A DNA stretch of 15,710 nucleotides from NCBI GenBank assembly GCA_964507305.1, contig CAZDPQ010000056.1, positions 1-15,710 on the forward strand, read 5' to 3'. The position numbers and the translations under genes were made by a program. Below the pieces are notes generated by a model. The model did no database searches and was not told the origin of the DNA. It was given only the letters and a program-made list of their open reading frames with translations. Of the stretch, positions 8,229-15,162 are shown piece by piece. Positions within the stretch are counted from its first letter, which is position 1; the number at the start of each line of letters is the position of its first letter. Source of the DNA: JAQVYV01 sp964507305. Its GTDB lineage: Bacteria; Bacillota; Clostridia; Saccharofermentanales; UBA5734.

Positions 8229-11183
8229 TCATCTGGTCTTCAGATGGAACTCCATCCGCTTGGCCGTGATCTCGATGTTGATCGCCTTTGCCGCGTCCTC
8301 GATGCATTCGCCCGGGTCCTCCCCGTTGATGATCACCTTTTTAAACGCAAAGTCGATATGCCTGGGGGAGAAATACCCTCCGGGAACTTCCGGGATGCCT
8401 TTGACATATTTCCATTGCTCCATGATCGTCGTGAAATCCTTTTTAGACCACGGGATCTGGTACAGCGCTTCGATGTTGGCCGGCGAATACCGGGCCGCCG
8501 TGCCCATGATGCTTTCGAGTTCCAGACCGAATTCCGTCTGGGCGTCCTTGCCGGTCCACCATTTCAGGAACTCCCAGGATGCCTCCTTATCTCTGGTGTC
8601 CGACATGATGGAGCAGGCTGTGATCGACCCGCCGACCGACCGGTCGATCGACCCGTCCTCCTGCCGCATCCCGGGGACCCCGGCAAATTCCCACAGCCCG
8701 TGGATCTCCGGCGCGAAAACCGAGAGGTAGTTGTAGGTGTTGTAGTCCGCGATGCCGATCGGCACTTCACCCACCCGGAAACGGTTGATGAAATCGTACT
8801 GGCGCGGCAGATTGTAATCGGTGTACAACTTGGTCCACTGGAAAAAGGCATCGACGGCCTTGTCGCTTCCGATGGCTGACGCGATCCCGTCCCCTTCATA
8901 CAGGCTGCCGCCGTTCTGGTACAGGAACATCACATAAGCTCCGAATCCGAGGCCCACCGTGTCGCCGATGACCTGGGGCAGCCCGAAATCGAGCTGTTTT
9001 TTCTGAAGGACCGGCAGCATGGTGATCACATCGTCCCATGTCTGCGGAACTTCCAGGCTGAGGTCGCTGAGGATGTCCTTGCGGTAAAACAGCATGTAGA
9101 AGGTCTGGGATTCCGGCAGCCCGTACAGTCCGCCGTTGAATTCAAGCGGCACGAGCGAGCTCGGCATGAACCGCTTCGTGATCTCCGCGCAGTCCGGGAA
9201 CTGCGTCAGGTCGGCCACGGCGTTCCGCACCGCGTAATTGACCGGGTCGGATCCCCACAGGGTCAACGCCACGTCGGGGCCTTTGCCGGCAAGAGTCGCC
9301 GTCAGCAGCGCGTTGATCGACACGAGCTGCAGGTCCACCCGGGTGCCGTTGACCGCCGTGAATTCGTTCTCGATCATTTTCTTGAGGACCTGAGCCTGGT
9401 CCCGGCCCCCGGTGATGCCGTTCCCGAGCCAGACCCGGATGTCCGCTTCTCCCTCCGCGGTGCTGCCCGAAACGGAGTTGTAATCCTTGAAGAACGAGGC
9501 GAGGAAAGCCCGGATGGAGAAGGAGGCCTGTTCCAGGAATGTCGCGTTCGGCTTCGGCATCGGATATCCGGGCGGCGCGACGGCAAGATAGTCGATCTCG
9601 AGCGGCTGCTGTTTGGCGATCAGCGTCCAGGTGCCGAGCGCGACGATGTTGTTTTTAAAAGACATGAACCGGCCCGCGATGTTGCCCGGGTCGTCCGCCA
9701 TGGCTTGTGTCTGCAGGTACAGTTTCTTGAGGATCTGGGCCTGCTCGCCGTTCTGCCCCGTGATCCGGATATAGTCTTCGTACAGGCCCTTCAGCCGCTC
9801 GCTCTGCTCCGACAGATCCTTGAGTACTTCCGGGATCTGCTTGTGGAACTGGTAATCCCTGTAAATGTCCGGGACGGGTCCGGTGATCATCAGGATCTTC
9901 CGATAAATGTCGTTCAGCGCGGACATGCAGGATTGGACCTGCTGCTGGAGCGTGGCAAGGTTGCCGAGGGATGCCTCCAGGCGGATCTCGTTGCGGCCTT
10001 CATGGAAGTAAAACAGATAATCCGTTCCGTCCCCGCCGACCGTCTGCATGGTCCATTCCGTGCTGTAGTCGAACTGGATGAAAGCAGCTTCCCGGAACGG
10101 CACTTTCCCGTTGATCATCAGCTTCCGGGTGCTGTATGCTCCGTTGACGATATTCTGCCTCGCCTTGATGGCGATGACGTACAGGCCGCTTTTCGGCACA
10201 TCCACATTCCAGCTGATCCATTGCCCGGAAAACTGCCACTTGCTCCCGCCGATCGTGTTCAGCCGGATCACGGAAGGATCCGATTTCTCGGTTGCGGGAG
10301 AGGAACGGTCGAAGATCGGATAGATCATCGAGTCGGATTTGTAAACGGCGTCTTCCCCCTGGACTTTGATCATTTCGCCGGCGGCCGCGGTGATTCCGTC
10401 CTGCTCATATCCGGCAAGGACTTCCTCGTAGGACGGCAGGATTTCTGCCGTGTACAGCCGGATGCTGCCGATCACCATGGGCTCCTTGACCGATTCGAAG
10501 CGGAGCGTATGCTCACCGGCGGAAAAGAAGAACTTCAGCGGCTCGGCATAATAACCCTCCGCATCTTCAAGGTCTTCCGCACACCATGACGGCGCTTCGA
10601 TCTGCCTGGACCGGATGTCGTTGCCTTCGGCATCCTGCGTCATCGGAGCCTCGTCGGTCCAGATCCGGCTGAAGGCCAGCTCCCTCGCCTCTTCGAACGG
10701 AATGTCTCCGTCGATCACCACCGTCCTCAGGATCCTGGATCCCTTCCCTTTGATCGGATAATATTCCACATTGATGTTGTAAAGCCCGTCTTCCGGAACA
10801 TCCAGCCGGTATTCGACGAATCCGTCTTCGTCCGTTTTCACCGCCTGGCCGGGCCTGCCTTCGAAGTCGCTGACGATCTCCGCGGATCCGCTTCCGCTGA
10901 TGCTGCCGGCGTCAAGGAGGATCTCCCGCGGCGCCATCGGCACGCTTCCGTGCTCATCCAGGTAACCGTCGTACGGCATCTTGCGGAACGATGTGTCCTG
11001 AACCGCCGGCGCCGCGGTCACGGTCTCCTCCGTGCTGTCCGAAGTCACGGTCTCCACCGTGCTGTCAGCGGAATGATCGGACCGGATCTCCTCCGCGGCC
11101 GCAGGGCGCAGCACGGCAAGGCAGGACGGTAAAACCGCCCCCAGGAGAAGAATGATGCAAAGCACACTGATTTTTTTCTTCAT
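8229..11183 (-). CDS. Oversized extracellular solute-binding protein with duplicated N-terminal beta-sandwich-like modules
   Basis: 984 aa, about twice the usual length of a family 1 sugar-binding protein. Residues 1-30 are an export signal; C21 in VLPSC could be a lipid anchor, but proline at -2 is unusual. Residues 35-65 form a Ser/Thr/Glu linker. Two related modules follow, about 86-245 and 268-405, each with GLYxIxV/I...R..VIxG.IPF.EA (YNINVEYYPIKGKG / YVIAIKARQNIVNG). They resemble carbohydrate-binding-module sandwiches. Residues 410-530 are helical. From about 578 the typical binding-protein fold begins: ADIRVWLGNG, GKGPDVALTLWGSD, NGGLYGLPESQTFYMLFYRK, QTWDDVITMLPVLQ, then the TxxKEASWEFLKWW-like motif (TRDKEASWEFLKWWTGKDAQ, near 863-882). 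It should capture the glycan outside and deliver it to the permeases encoded after it. The start at 11183 has AGGTAGGG directly upstream. Confidence 0.9.
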   Translation of the reverse strand: MKKKISVLCIILLLGAVLPSCLAVLRPAAAEEIRSDHSADSTVETVTSDSTEETVTAAPAVQDTSFRKMPYDGYLDEHGSVPMAPREILLDAGSISGSGSAEIVSDFEGRPGQAVKTDEDGFVEYRLDVPEDGLYNINVEYYPIKGKGSRILRTVVIDGDIPFEEARELAFSRIWTDEAPMTQDAEGNDIRSRQIEAPSWCAEDLEDAEGYYAEPLKFFFSAGEHTLRFESVKEPMVIGSIRLYTAEILPSYEEVLAGYEQDGITAAAGEMIKVQGEDAVYKSDSMIYPIFDRSSPATEKSDPSVIRLNTIGGSKWQFSGQWISWNVDVPKSGLYVIAIKARQNIVNGAYSTRKLMINGKVPFREAAFIQFDYSTEWTMQTVGGDGTDYLFYFHEGRNEIRLEASLGNLATLQQQVQSCMSALNDIYRKILMITGPVPDIYRDYQFHKQIPEVLKDLSEQSERLKGLYEDYIRITGQNGEQAQILKKLYLQTQAMADDPGNIAGRFMSFKNNIVALGTWTLIAKQQPLEIDYLAVAPPGYPMPKPNATFLEQASFSIRAFLASFFKDYNSVSGSTAEGEADIRVWLGNGITGGRDQAQVLKKMIENEFTAVNGTRVDLQLVSINALLTATLAGKGPDVALTLWGSDPVNYAVRNAVADLTQFPDCAEITKRFMPSSLVPLEFNGGLYGLPESQTFYMLFYRKDILSDLSLEVPQTWDDVITMLPVLQKKQLDFGLPQVIGDTVGLGFGAYVMFLYQNGGSLYEGDGIASAIGSDKAVDAFFQWTKLYTDYNLPRQYDFINRFRVGEVPIGIADYNTYNYLSVFAPEIHGLWEFAGVPGMRQEDGSIDRSVGGSITACSIMSDTRDKEASWEFLKWWTGKDAQTEFGLELESIMGTAARYSPANIEALYQIPWSKKDFTTIMEQWKYVKGIPEVPGGYFSPRHIDFAFKKVIINGEDPGECIEDAAKAINIEITAKRMEFHLKTR
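11017..11066. repeat. Short tandem repeat, two 23-nt copies at 27-nt period, inside the binding-protein gene
   Basis: On the plus strand the copies at 11017-11039 and 11044-11066 differ at a single base. Read on the coding strand they encode STVETVTSD followed by STEETVTAA, part of the acidic Ser/Thr linker after the signal peptide. The nine-codon period keeps the frame, so gain or loss of copies would only change linker length. Confidence 0.8.
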
Positions 11184-11235
11184 ACCCTACCTATCCGTAC
11201 CATGACCCTGCCGAACGCCATGCCTGTTGTCTCTG

Positions 11236-14025
11236 TCAAAGCGGCAGCGCTTTCTGCTTCAGCGCCGCAGGCGGCGCTGCATGTTTCTCCCCGGATGCCG
11301 CGGAGCGCGGTCCGACATCGAACCGGTACCGGCCGTGGGGAAGGCTGAATACCGCGTACCGTCCGTCCGCGGCAACACCCGTCACATCGGGGGATCCGTT
11401 CAGGAATCTGCCGTTCCATACGAGCTCCCCGCCGCAGCGGATCTCCTCGTTGACTCCGTCAACGGGGACATGGGCAAAAGACCGCGTGCCCTCCGGCACG
11501 AGGATCTCGAACCGGAGCCCTTCTCCCGTTTTTTCCCACCGGACGCCTGCCGTCCCGCAGACAGTCCGCACCTCGGCGTCCACCCGGTCGAGACCGGCGG
11601 GCACGTGGGGCTTGACCTGGAATACTTTGTATCCCGGTTCCACCGGGGAGATCCCTGCAAGATACTTGTAAAACCATGCGCTGACGCTGCCGTACATGGC
11701 ATGGTTGTGGGAATTCATCCCGTATCCCGTCTCATACTCCCATCTCTCCCAGATGGTCGTCGCTCCGTTGGAAATCATGTAGCCCCAGCTGGGATAGGTC
11801 GTCTGTACGGCGAGCTGATACGCGATATCCGTTTCACCGTGGTCGCAGAGGACCTCCAGAATGTATTTCGTCATCAGATTGCCCGTAGTGAGGTGATAAT
11901 CGTGCCGAACGATGTCGCTGACGATGCGGCGGATGAGCGCCGCTTGCTTTTTCTTCGGCACAATGCCGAGGTGCAGCGCGAAAACATTGGCTCCCTGGCT
12001 TCCGCCGGCGTAATCGCCAGTCTCTGGATCGCAGAATGTCCGGTTCAGGGTATTGCGTATCGACCGTCTGAGCCCCGCGAATCTCTCCGCGTCATCCGCT
12101 TGGTTGAGGATCCCGGCGAATTCGGCCATGAGGCACACGTTCATATAAAGGTACCCGGAAGAAATGAATGATCCCGGGGTGATGGCCGATGCGGGCGACA
12201 CAAGGCCGTTGTGCCTGCAGTGGCCGACCGGGGACGCCCAGTCTCCGTAAAAACTGTAGGTGACGATCCCGTCATGGGAATTCCTCAGGAGGAATTCAGT
12301 CCATTTTTTCATCCCCTCATAATGCCGCCGGATTGGCCTTTCATCGCCGTAGTGCCTGTAGATCAGGTGTGCAATGATCAGGTAGGAGCTTGACACCGGA
12401 TCGGCCGGCCGGTTGCCCCTTCTGAAAGGAGCGGTGTCGCCGATGGCTCCCGAAAAGTCATCCTGTGTATCCTGGATATCGCGGAGAAATTTGGAAAACA
12501 GCAGCCTGGCGTTGAAATTATATACGGTTTCTTCACTGCGGGCGGTCAGGTCATTCAGCCAGCCCTGCCTCTCGGACCGCTGGGGGCAATCCGTCGGAAT
12601 GCCGAACAGATTGGACCGTTCCGTCCACAGGACCATGTCCTGGATCCGGTTCAGCAGAGGATTGCCGCACTCGAAGCGCCCGGCCTGCTCCACCGCCGAA
12701 TGGACGATGATGCCGGTGATGCGGTCGAAAGAAAGCTCCTCCCCGATCCCTTCGATGCTGATGTACCGGAATCCGTGGTACGTGAATTTCGGTTCGCAGC
12801 ATTCGGTGCCTTCTCCTTTAAGGATGTAGGTGTCTGTCTGCATGGGGAGCGGATAGGTCGGGTCGGACACCCTCAGGTAATCCATATTCAGCGTCCCGTC
12901 ATCATGCAGGATTTCGGAATGGCGAACGGTGACGACATCGCCCGGTTTCCCTGATACTTCGATCCTGACCCAGCCCGTAAAATTCTGGGCAAAGCTGTAG
13001 GTGTACACATTTTCGGCTGTCTTTTTCACCGCGACCGGCCGGATCGTTCCCATGGGACGGATCGGCTCGAGAAGCTGGGATTCCAGCCGGCCTCCCGGCG
13101 CGGGCAATTCGAGGACATCGAAAAAAGCACGGGCATACTGATCGTACTGCGCGGGATTTTCATCCCGGTTGATCGGCAGCTTATCGCAGAAAAACCTCCA
13201 GGATTCCCGGTGATGGTTCTTCTCGAAGCTGCTGTCAGGCAGGTTCCATTCCGGTTTTTCATAAAGGGCGTTGTACACCACCCCGGAGTAGATCGTCGCC
13301 GACAGGATCGGCGAGATCGTCAGGACCCAGCTCCCGAATTCCGAGCAGAAACCGGTCCGGGATCCATCCCCGAACCAGACCAGGACCTGAAGCAGAAATC
13401 TGGCATGCCTGGACCAGCCGTTGTTGAGAACGATGCCGATCGCATTATCGCCGGGGCGCAGTCGGTCCGTGATGTCATGCGTGATGTAAAGCAGCCGCTG
13501 GGCGTAGTCCGTATTGGCCGGATCCAGCACACTGTCCCCGATCGGGGCGCCGTTGATCCACAGCTCGCTGAATCCTTCGGTCGCAAGATATGCCCTGGCA
13601 CGCACGGCTTTTTTGTCCAGCGAAACGACTCGCCGGAAATAGCCGGCATATCGCCCCGGGGCGGGGCTCCCGATCCATCGGCCCTGCCACAGGCCCGGAT
13701 CGAGAAGGCCCATTTCAAACGAAGCGGTATCGCTGTCCTGCCATTCGCCGCGCGCATCACAAAGGCTGACGCACCAGTAATAAATCCCGCAGCTTTCGAG
13801 ATCGCCGCCGCAGTCGCAGAAGCACGGATCCCCTGCGATGATGCCGCTGTCCCACACGTCGCCGGCATGCTTCGCGGGGTTTGCCGGGTCGGCGGAAACG
13901 TACACCCTGCAGGCGGACGGATCCCCGCGGCCGATGTCCCGCAGTTTCCAGGAAAGCCTCGGCGACGATTCGCCGATGCCCATCGGCCGGGTGCAGGATT
14001 CGCATTGCAGATCGTAAATTTCCAT
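11236..14025 (-). CDS. GH78 alpha-L-rhamnosidase, cytoplasmic
   Basis: 929 aa from the ATG at 14025 (MEIYDLQCESCTRPMGIGES, then SPRLSW), which matches how GH78 enzymes begin. There is no signal peptide, so it should hydrolyse imported rhamnosides, releasing L-rhamnose. Order: N-terminal fibronectin-like segment (about 1-105, ending SFEMGLL), sandwich domain with WQGRWIGSP, AYLATEGFSELWING and NNGWSRHARF (to about 310), a second sandwich (FAQNFTGWVRIEVSGKPGD, FTYHGFRYISIEG), a six-hairpin catalytic barrel, and a C-terminal sandwich (VKPHVPAGL). Catalytic signatures are present: DCPQRSERQGW at 479-489 with D479, E485 (acid) and D492, and GATTIWERW with E760 (base). An ATG at 14034 is an alternative start; the open frame runs on to 14181 but would cross its own promoter. 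The segment at 68-89 has six cysteines in 22 residues. It is first in the minus-strand run, 52 nt before the binding-protein gene. Confidence 0.95.
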   Translation of the reverse strand: MEIYDLQCESCTRPMGIGESSPRLSWKLRDIGRGDPSACRVYVSADPANPAKHAGDVWDSGIIAGDPCFCDCGGDLESCGIYYWCVSLCDARGEWQDSDTASFEMGLLDPGLWQGRWIGSPAPGRYAGYFRRVVSLDKKAVRARAYLATEGFSELWINGAPIGDSVLDPANTDYAQRLLYITHDITDRLRPGDNAIGIVLNNGWSRHARFLLQVLVWFGDGSRTGFCSEFGSWVLTISPILSATIYSGVVYNALYEKPEWNLPDSSFEKNHHRESWRFFCDKLPINRDENPAQYDQYARAFFDVLELPAPGGRLESQLLEPIRPMGTIRPVAVKKTAENVYTYSFAQNFTGWVRIEVSGKPGDVVTVRHSEILHDDGTLNMDYLRVSDPTYPLPMQTDTYILKGEGTECCEPKFTYHGFRYISIEGIGEELSFDRITGIIVHSAVEQAGRFECGNPLLNRIQDMVLWTERSNLFGIPTDCPQRSERQGWLNDLTARSEETVYNFNARLLFSKFLRDIQDTQDDFSGAIGDTAPFRRGNRPADPVSSSYLIIAHLIYRHYGDERPIRRHYEGMKKWTEFLLRNSHDGIVTYSFYGDWASPVGHCRHNGLVSPASAITPGSFISSGYLYMNVCLMAEFAGILNQADDAERFAGLRRSIRNTLNRTFCDPETGDYAGGSQGANVFALHLGIVPKKKQAALIRRIVSDIVRHDYHLTTGNLMTKYILEVLCDHGETDIAYQLAVQTTYPSWGYMISNGATTIWERWEYETGYGMNSHNHAMYGSVSAWFYKYLAGISPVEPGYKVFQVKPHVPAGLDRVDAEVRTVCGTAGVRWEKTGEGLRFEILVPEGTRSFAHVPVDGVNEEIRCGGELVWNGRFLNGSPDVTGVAADGRYAVFSLPHGRYRFDVGPRSAASGEKHAAPPAALKQKALPL
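11260..11279. repeat. 9-bp inverted repeat with 2-nt centre near the end of the rhamnosidase gene
   Basis: The arms cagcgccgc and gcggcgctg are perfect complements around AG. On the mRNA they make a very GC-rich hairpin about 20 nt before the rhamnosidase stop and about 75 nt before the binding-protein start. No U-run follows, so it does not look like an intrinsic terminator. It could act in mRNA processing or stability between the two genes, or be chance in alanine/proline codons. Confidence 0.5.
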
Positions 14026-14059
14026 GATAACCATACCTTCAGCGCCATTGTACACCTGA

Positions 14060-14088
14060 ATTATAGTATCTTCCGGTGGAGTCCATAA
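14060..14088 (-). promoter_or_regulatory. Promoter of the rhamnosidase/transport unit
   Basis: On the minus strand a perfect -10 TATAAT lies at 14065-14060. With 17-bp spacing the -35 position holds TTATGG (14088-14083), a poor match to TTGACA. A good -10 with a poor -35 is the usual picture at activator-dependent promoters. Transcription would start near 14053 and leave a leader of about 20-30 nt before the ATG at 14025 or 14034. The proximal AraC-type half-site overlaps the -35. Confidence 0.7.
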
Positions 14089-14123
14089 ATACACGGTACT
14101 AACACCTAGTAATACAAAACTAA
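14083..14123 (-). promoter_or_regulatory. Candidate AraC-type operator: two direct half-sites 21 bp apart
   Basis: Read on the minus strand, TTAGTTTTGTATTACTAG starts at 14123 and TTAGTACCGTGTATTTATGG starts at 14102, an offset of exactly 21 bp (two helical turns). The proximal copy covers the -35 hexamer. The same arrangement recurs at 15064-15104 in front of the lipoprotein gene. A small inverted repeat (TACTA-acacc-TAGTA, 14097-14111) lies across the junction and is an alternative operator reading. The distal half-site is about 9 bp from the -35 of the divergent regulator gene, so autoregulation is possible. Binding by the adjacent AraC-family protein is inferred. Confidence 0.6.
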
Positions 14124-14131
14124 GATATCTG

Positions 14132-14160
14132 TTGCAATTTTTGTGGAAATCGCACATAAT
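14132..14160 (+). promoter_or_regulatory. Promoter of the AraC-family regulator gene
   Basis: TTGCAA (14132-14137) and CATAAT (14155-14160) are separated by 17 bp, a good sigma-A type match in an AT-rich stretch. Transcription would begin near 14167, giving a leader of about 30 nt that contains the ribosome site AGAGAGGA (14186-14193). Confidence 0.7.
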
Positions 14161-14185
14161 AGGAATAAATAACAGAATCATACAA

Positions 14186-14193
14186 AGAGAGGA
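14186..14193 (+). promoter_or_regulatory. Ribosome binding site of the regulator gene
   Basis: AGAGAGGA ends 5 nt before the ATG at 14199 and fixes the start of the AraC-family protein. Confidence 0.75.
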
Positions 14194-14198
14194 TCGAT

Positions 14199-15026
14199 AT
14201 GAGCGGCAACTCTTCCTATCCCCATTATCTCAGAAACATCGAGACGGAGTATCTGACAGGAGATTACGCACAGTGCTGGGACTCCTGGGGATATTATAAT
14301 GTCGTCCCGCCTTTCGACAAGTTCTACTTCATCCTGGACGGGGAGTGCTCGATCCGCATCGACAATGCCGAATATATCGCCCGCAAGAACCAGCTGTTCC
14401 TGCTGCCGTACAATTCCGTCCAGACCTACCACCACATTTCCGAGAACTATATCACGAAATACTGGTTCCACTGCACCTTCACGTGCCATGACAAGGACCT
14501 GTTCGAAATCATCACGCTTCCGCATTTCATCACGGTGAAGGACCCCGGGTATGTCACGGAACTTTTCAAGAAGATCGTTTCGTTCAACGACAATGACTCG
14601 ATCCAGGCCAAGCTGTACCAGAAAGCCGCGATCCTCGAGCTGCTGGCGTATTATTTCGAAAACACCAGCCAGACGAAGGACAAGCTTTTCAAAGACGAGA
14701 AGATATCGACCATCATTTCCTACATCGAGAACAACATCCAGAATGATATCACGGTCAACATGCTGAGCAGCCTGGTGCATTTCCACCCGAATTACATCAT
14801 CAGCTTTTTCAAGGATGCGATCGGGATCCCGCCGATGGAATATATCAACAGCATGCGGATCGAGATGTCCAAGAAGCTTCTGCAGGACCCGGAGATCCCG
14901 ATCAAGGAAGTGACCGCAAGGGTGGGATTCAAGGCACCCTACTATTTTTCCCGCATTTTCAAGCAGAAAGTCGGGCTTTCGCCGTCCGATTACAGGGACA
15001 TTTCCCAAGCCAAGCCGAGGAGCTGA
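14199..15026 (+). CDS. AraC-family transcriptional regulator, cupin sensor domain
   Basis: 275 aa. The N-terminal part (about 20-110) has the beta-rich pattern of the AraC cupin sensor, including FDKFYFILDGECSIRIDN, QLFLLPYNSV and TKYWFHCTF, and would bind a sugar or oligosaccharide. Residues 115-160 form linker helices. The C-terminal pair of helix-turn-helix motifs is clear at about 167-268: ISTIISYIENNIQNDITVNM, LVHFHPNYIISFFKDAIGI, PPMEYINSMRIEMSKKLLQD, then IKEVTARVGFKAPYYFSRIF and KQKVGLSPSDYR, the standard family signature. It is transcribed away from the rhamnosidase operon across a gap of about 170 bp holding both promoters and the TTAG repeats, and it precedes the lipoprotein gene, which carries the same repeats. 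It is most likely the activator of both units; the effector (rhamnose or a rhamnoside) is inferred from the GH78 neighbour. Confidence 0.95.
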   Translation: MSGNSSYPHYLRNIETEYLTGDYAQCWDSWGYYNVVPPFDKFYFILDGECSIRIDNAEYIARKNQLFLLPYNSVQTYHHISENYITKYWFHCTFTCHDKDLFEIITLPHFITVKDPGYVTELFKKIVSFNDNDSIQAKLYQKAAILELLAYYFENTSQTKDKLFKDEKISTIISYIENNIQNDITVNMLSSLVHFHPNYIISFFKDAIGIPPMEYINSMRIEMSKKLLQDPEIPIKEVTARVGFKAPYYFSRIFKQKVGLSPSDYRDISQAKPRS

Positions 15027-15063
15027 CTGCAGGCGCAGGCCGGCGCCGTATCCACCAAGAATA

Positions 15064-15104
15064 TTAGAAATATGAAACGGGATATTAGTTTTGTGTATTT
15101 TCAC
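15064..15104 (+). promoter_or_regulatory. Second candidate AraC-type operator, 21-bp direct half-sites
   Basis: TTAGAAATATGAAACGGG starts at 15064 and TTAGTTTTGTGTATTTTCAC at 15085, again exactly 21 bp apart. The proximal copy shares TTAGT-N3-GTGTATTT with the proximal copy of the operator at 14083-14123, and its first ten bases equal those of that operator's distal copy. The distal copy here matches only over TTAG. The pair ends over the -35 of the promoter that follows. Confidence 0.6.
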
Positions 15105-15125
15105 GTGCGAGGAATCTGATACGAT
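15098..15125 (+). promoter_or_regulatory. Promoter of the lipoprotein gene
   Basis: TTTTCA (15098-15103) as -35 and TACGAT (15120-15125) as -10 are 16 bp apart, with an extended TG two positions before the -10 (TGA-TACGAT). Both hexamers are imperfect, as expected of an activated promoter. The geometry relative to the proximal half-site is within 1-2 bp of that at the rhamnosidase promoter. Confidence 0.55.
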
Positions 15126-15150
15126 GGAAGTACCGAAGCGATCATCCTTA

Positions 15151-15157
15151 AGGGAGG
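15151..15157 (+). promoter_or_regulatory. Ribosome binding site of the lipoprotein gene
   Basis: AGGGAGG lies 5 nt before the ATG at 15163 and is a strong match, which fixes the start of the truncated lipoprotein. Confidence 0.8.
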
Positions 15158-15162
15158 TTTCC

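Noticed and set aside
14145..14158. Possible catabolite-repression (cre) site in the regulator promoter spacer
   Set aside because: GGAAATCGCACATA departs at two key positions from TGNAANCGNWNNCA, too weak to annotate.
14026..14181. Longer rhamnosidase start at 14181
   Set aside because: It would place the coding sequence across a perfect TATAAT box and both TTAG half-sites, and adds a 52-residue stretch not expected in GH78 enzymes.
15032..15047. Possible terminator after the regulator gene (GGCGC, loop, GCGCC)
   Set aside because: The stem is only five pairs and no T-run follows, so it does not qualify as an intrinsic terminator.
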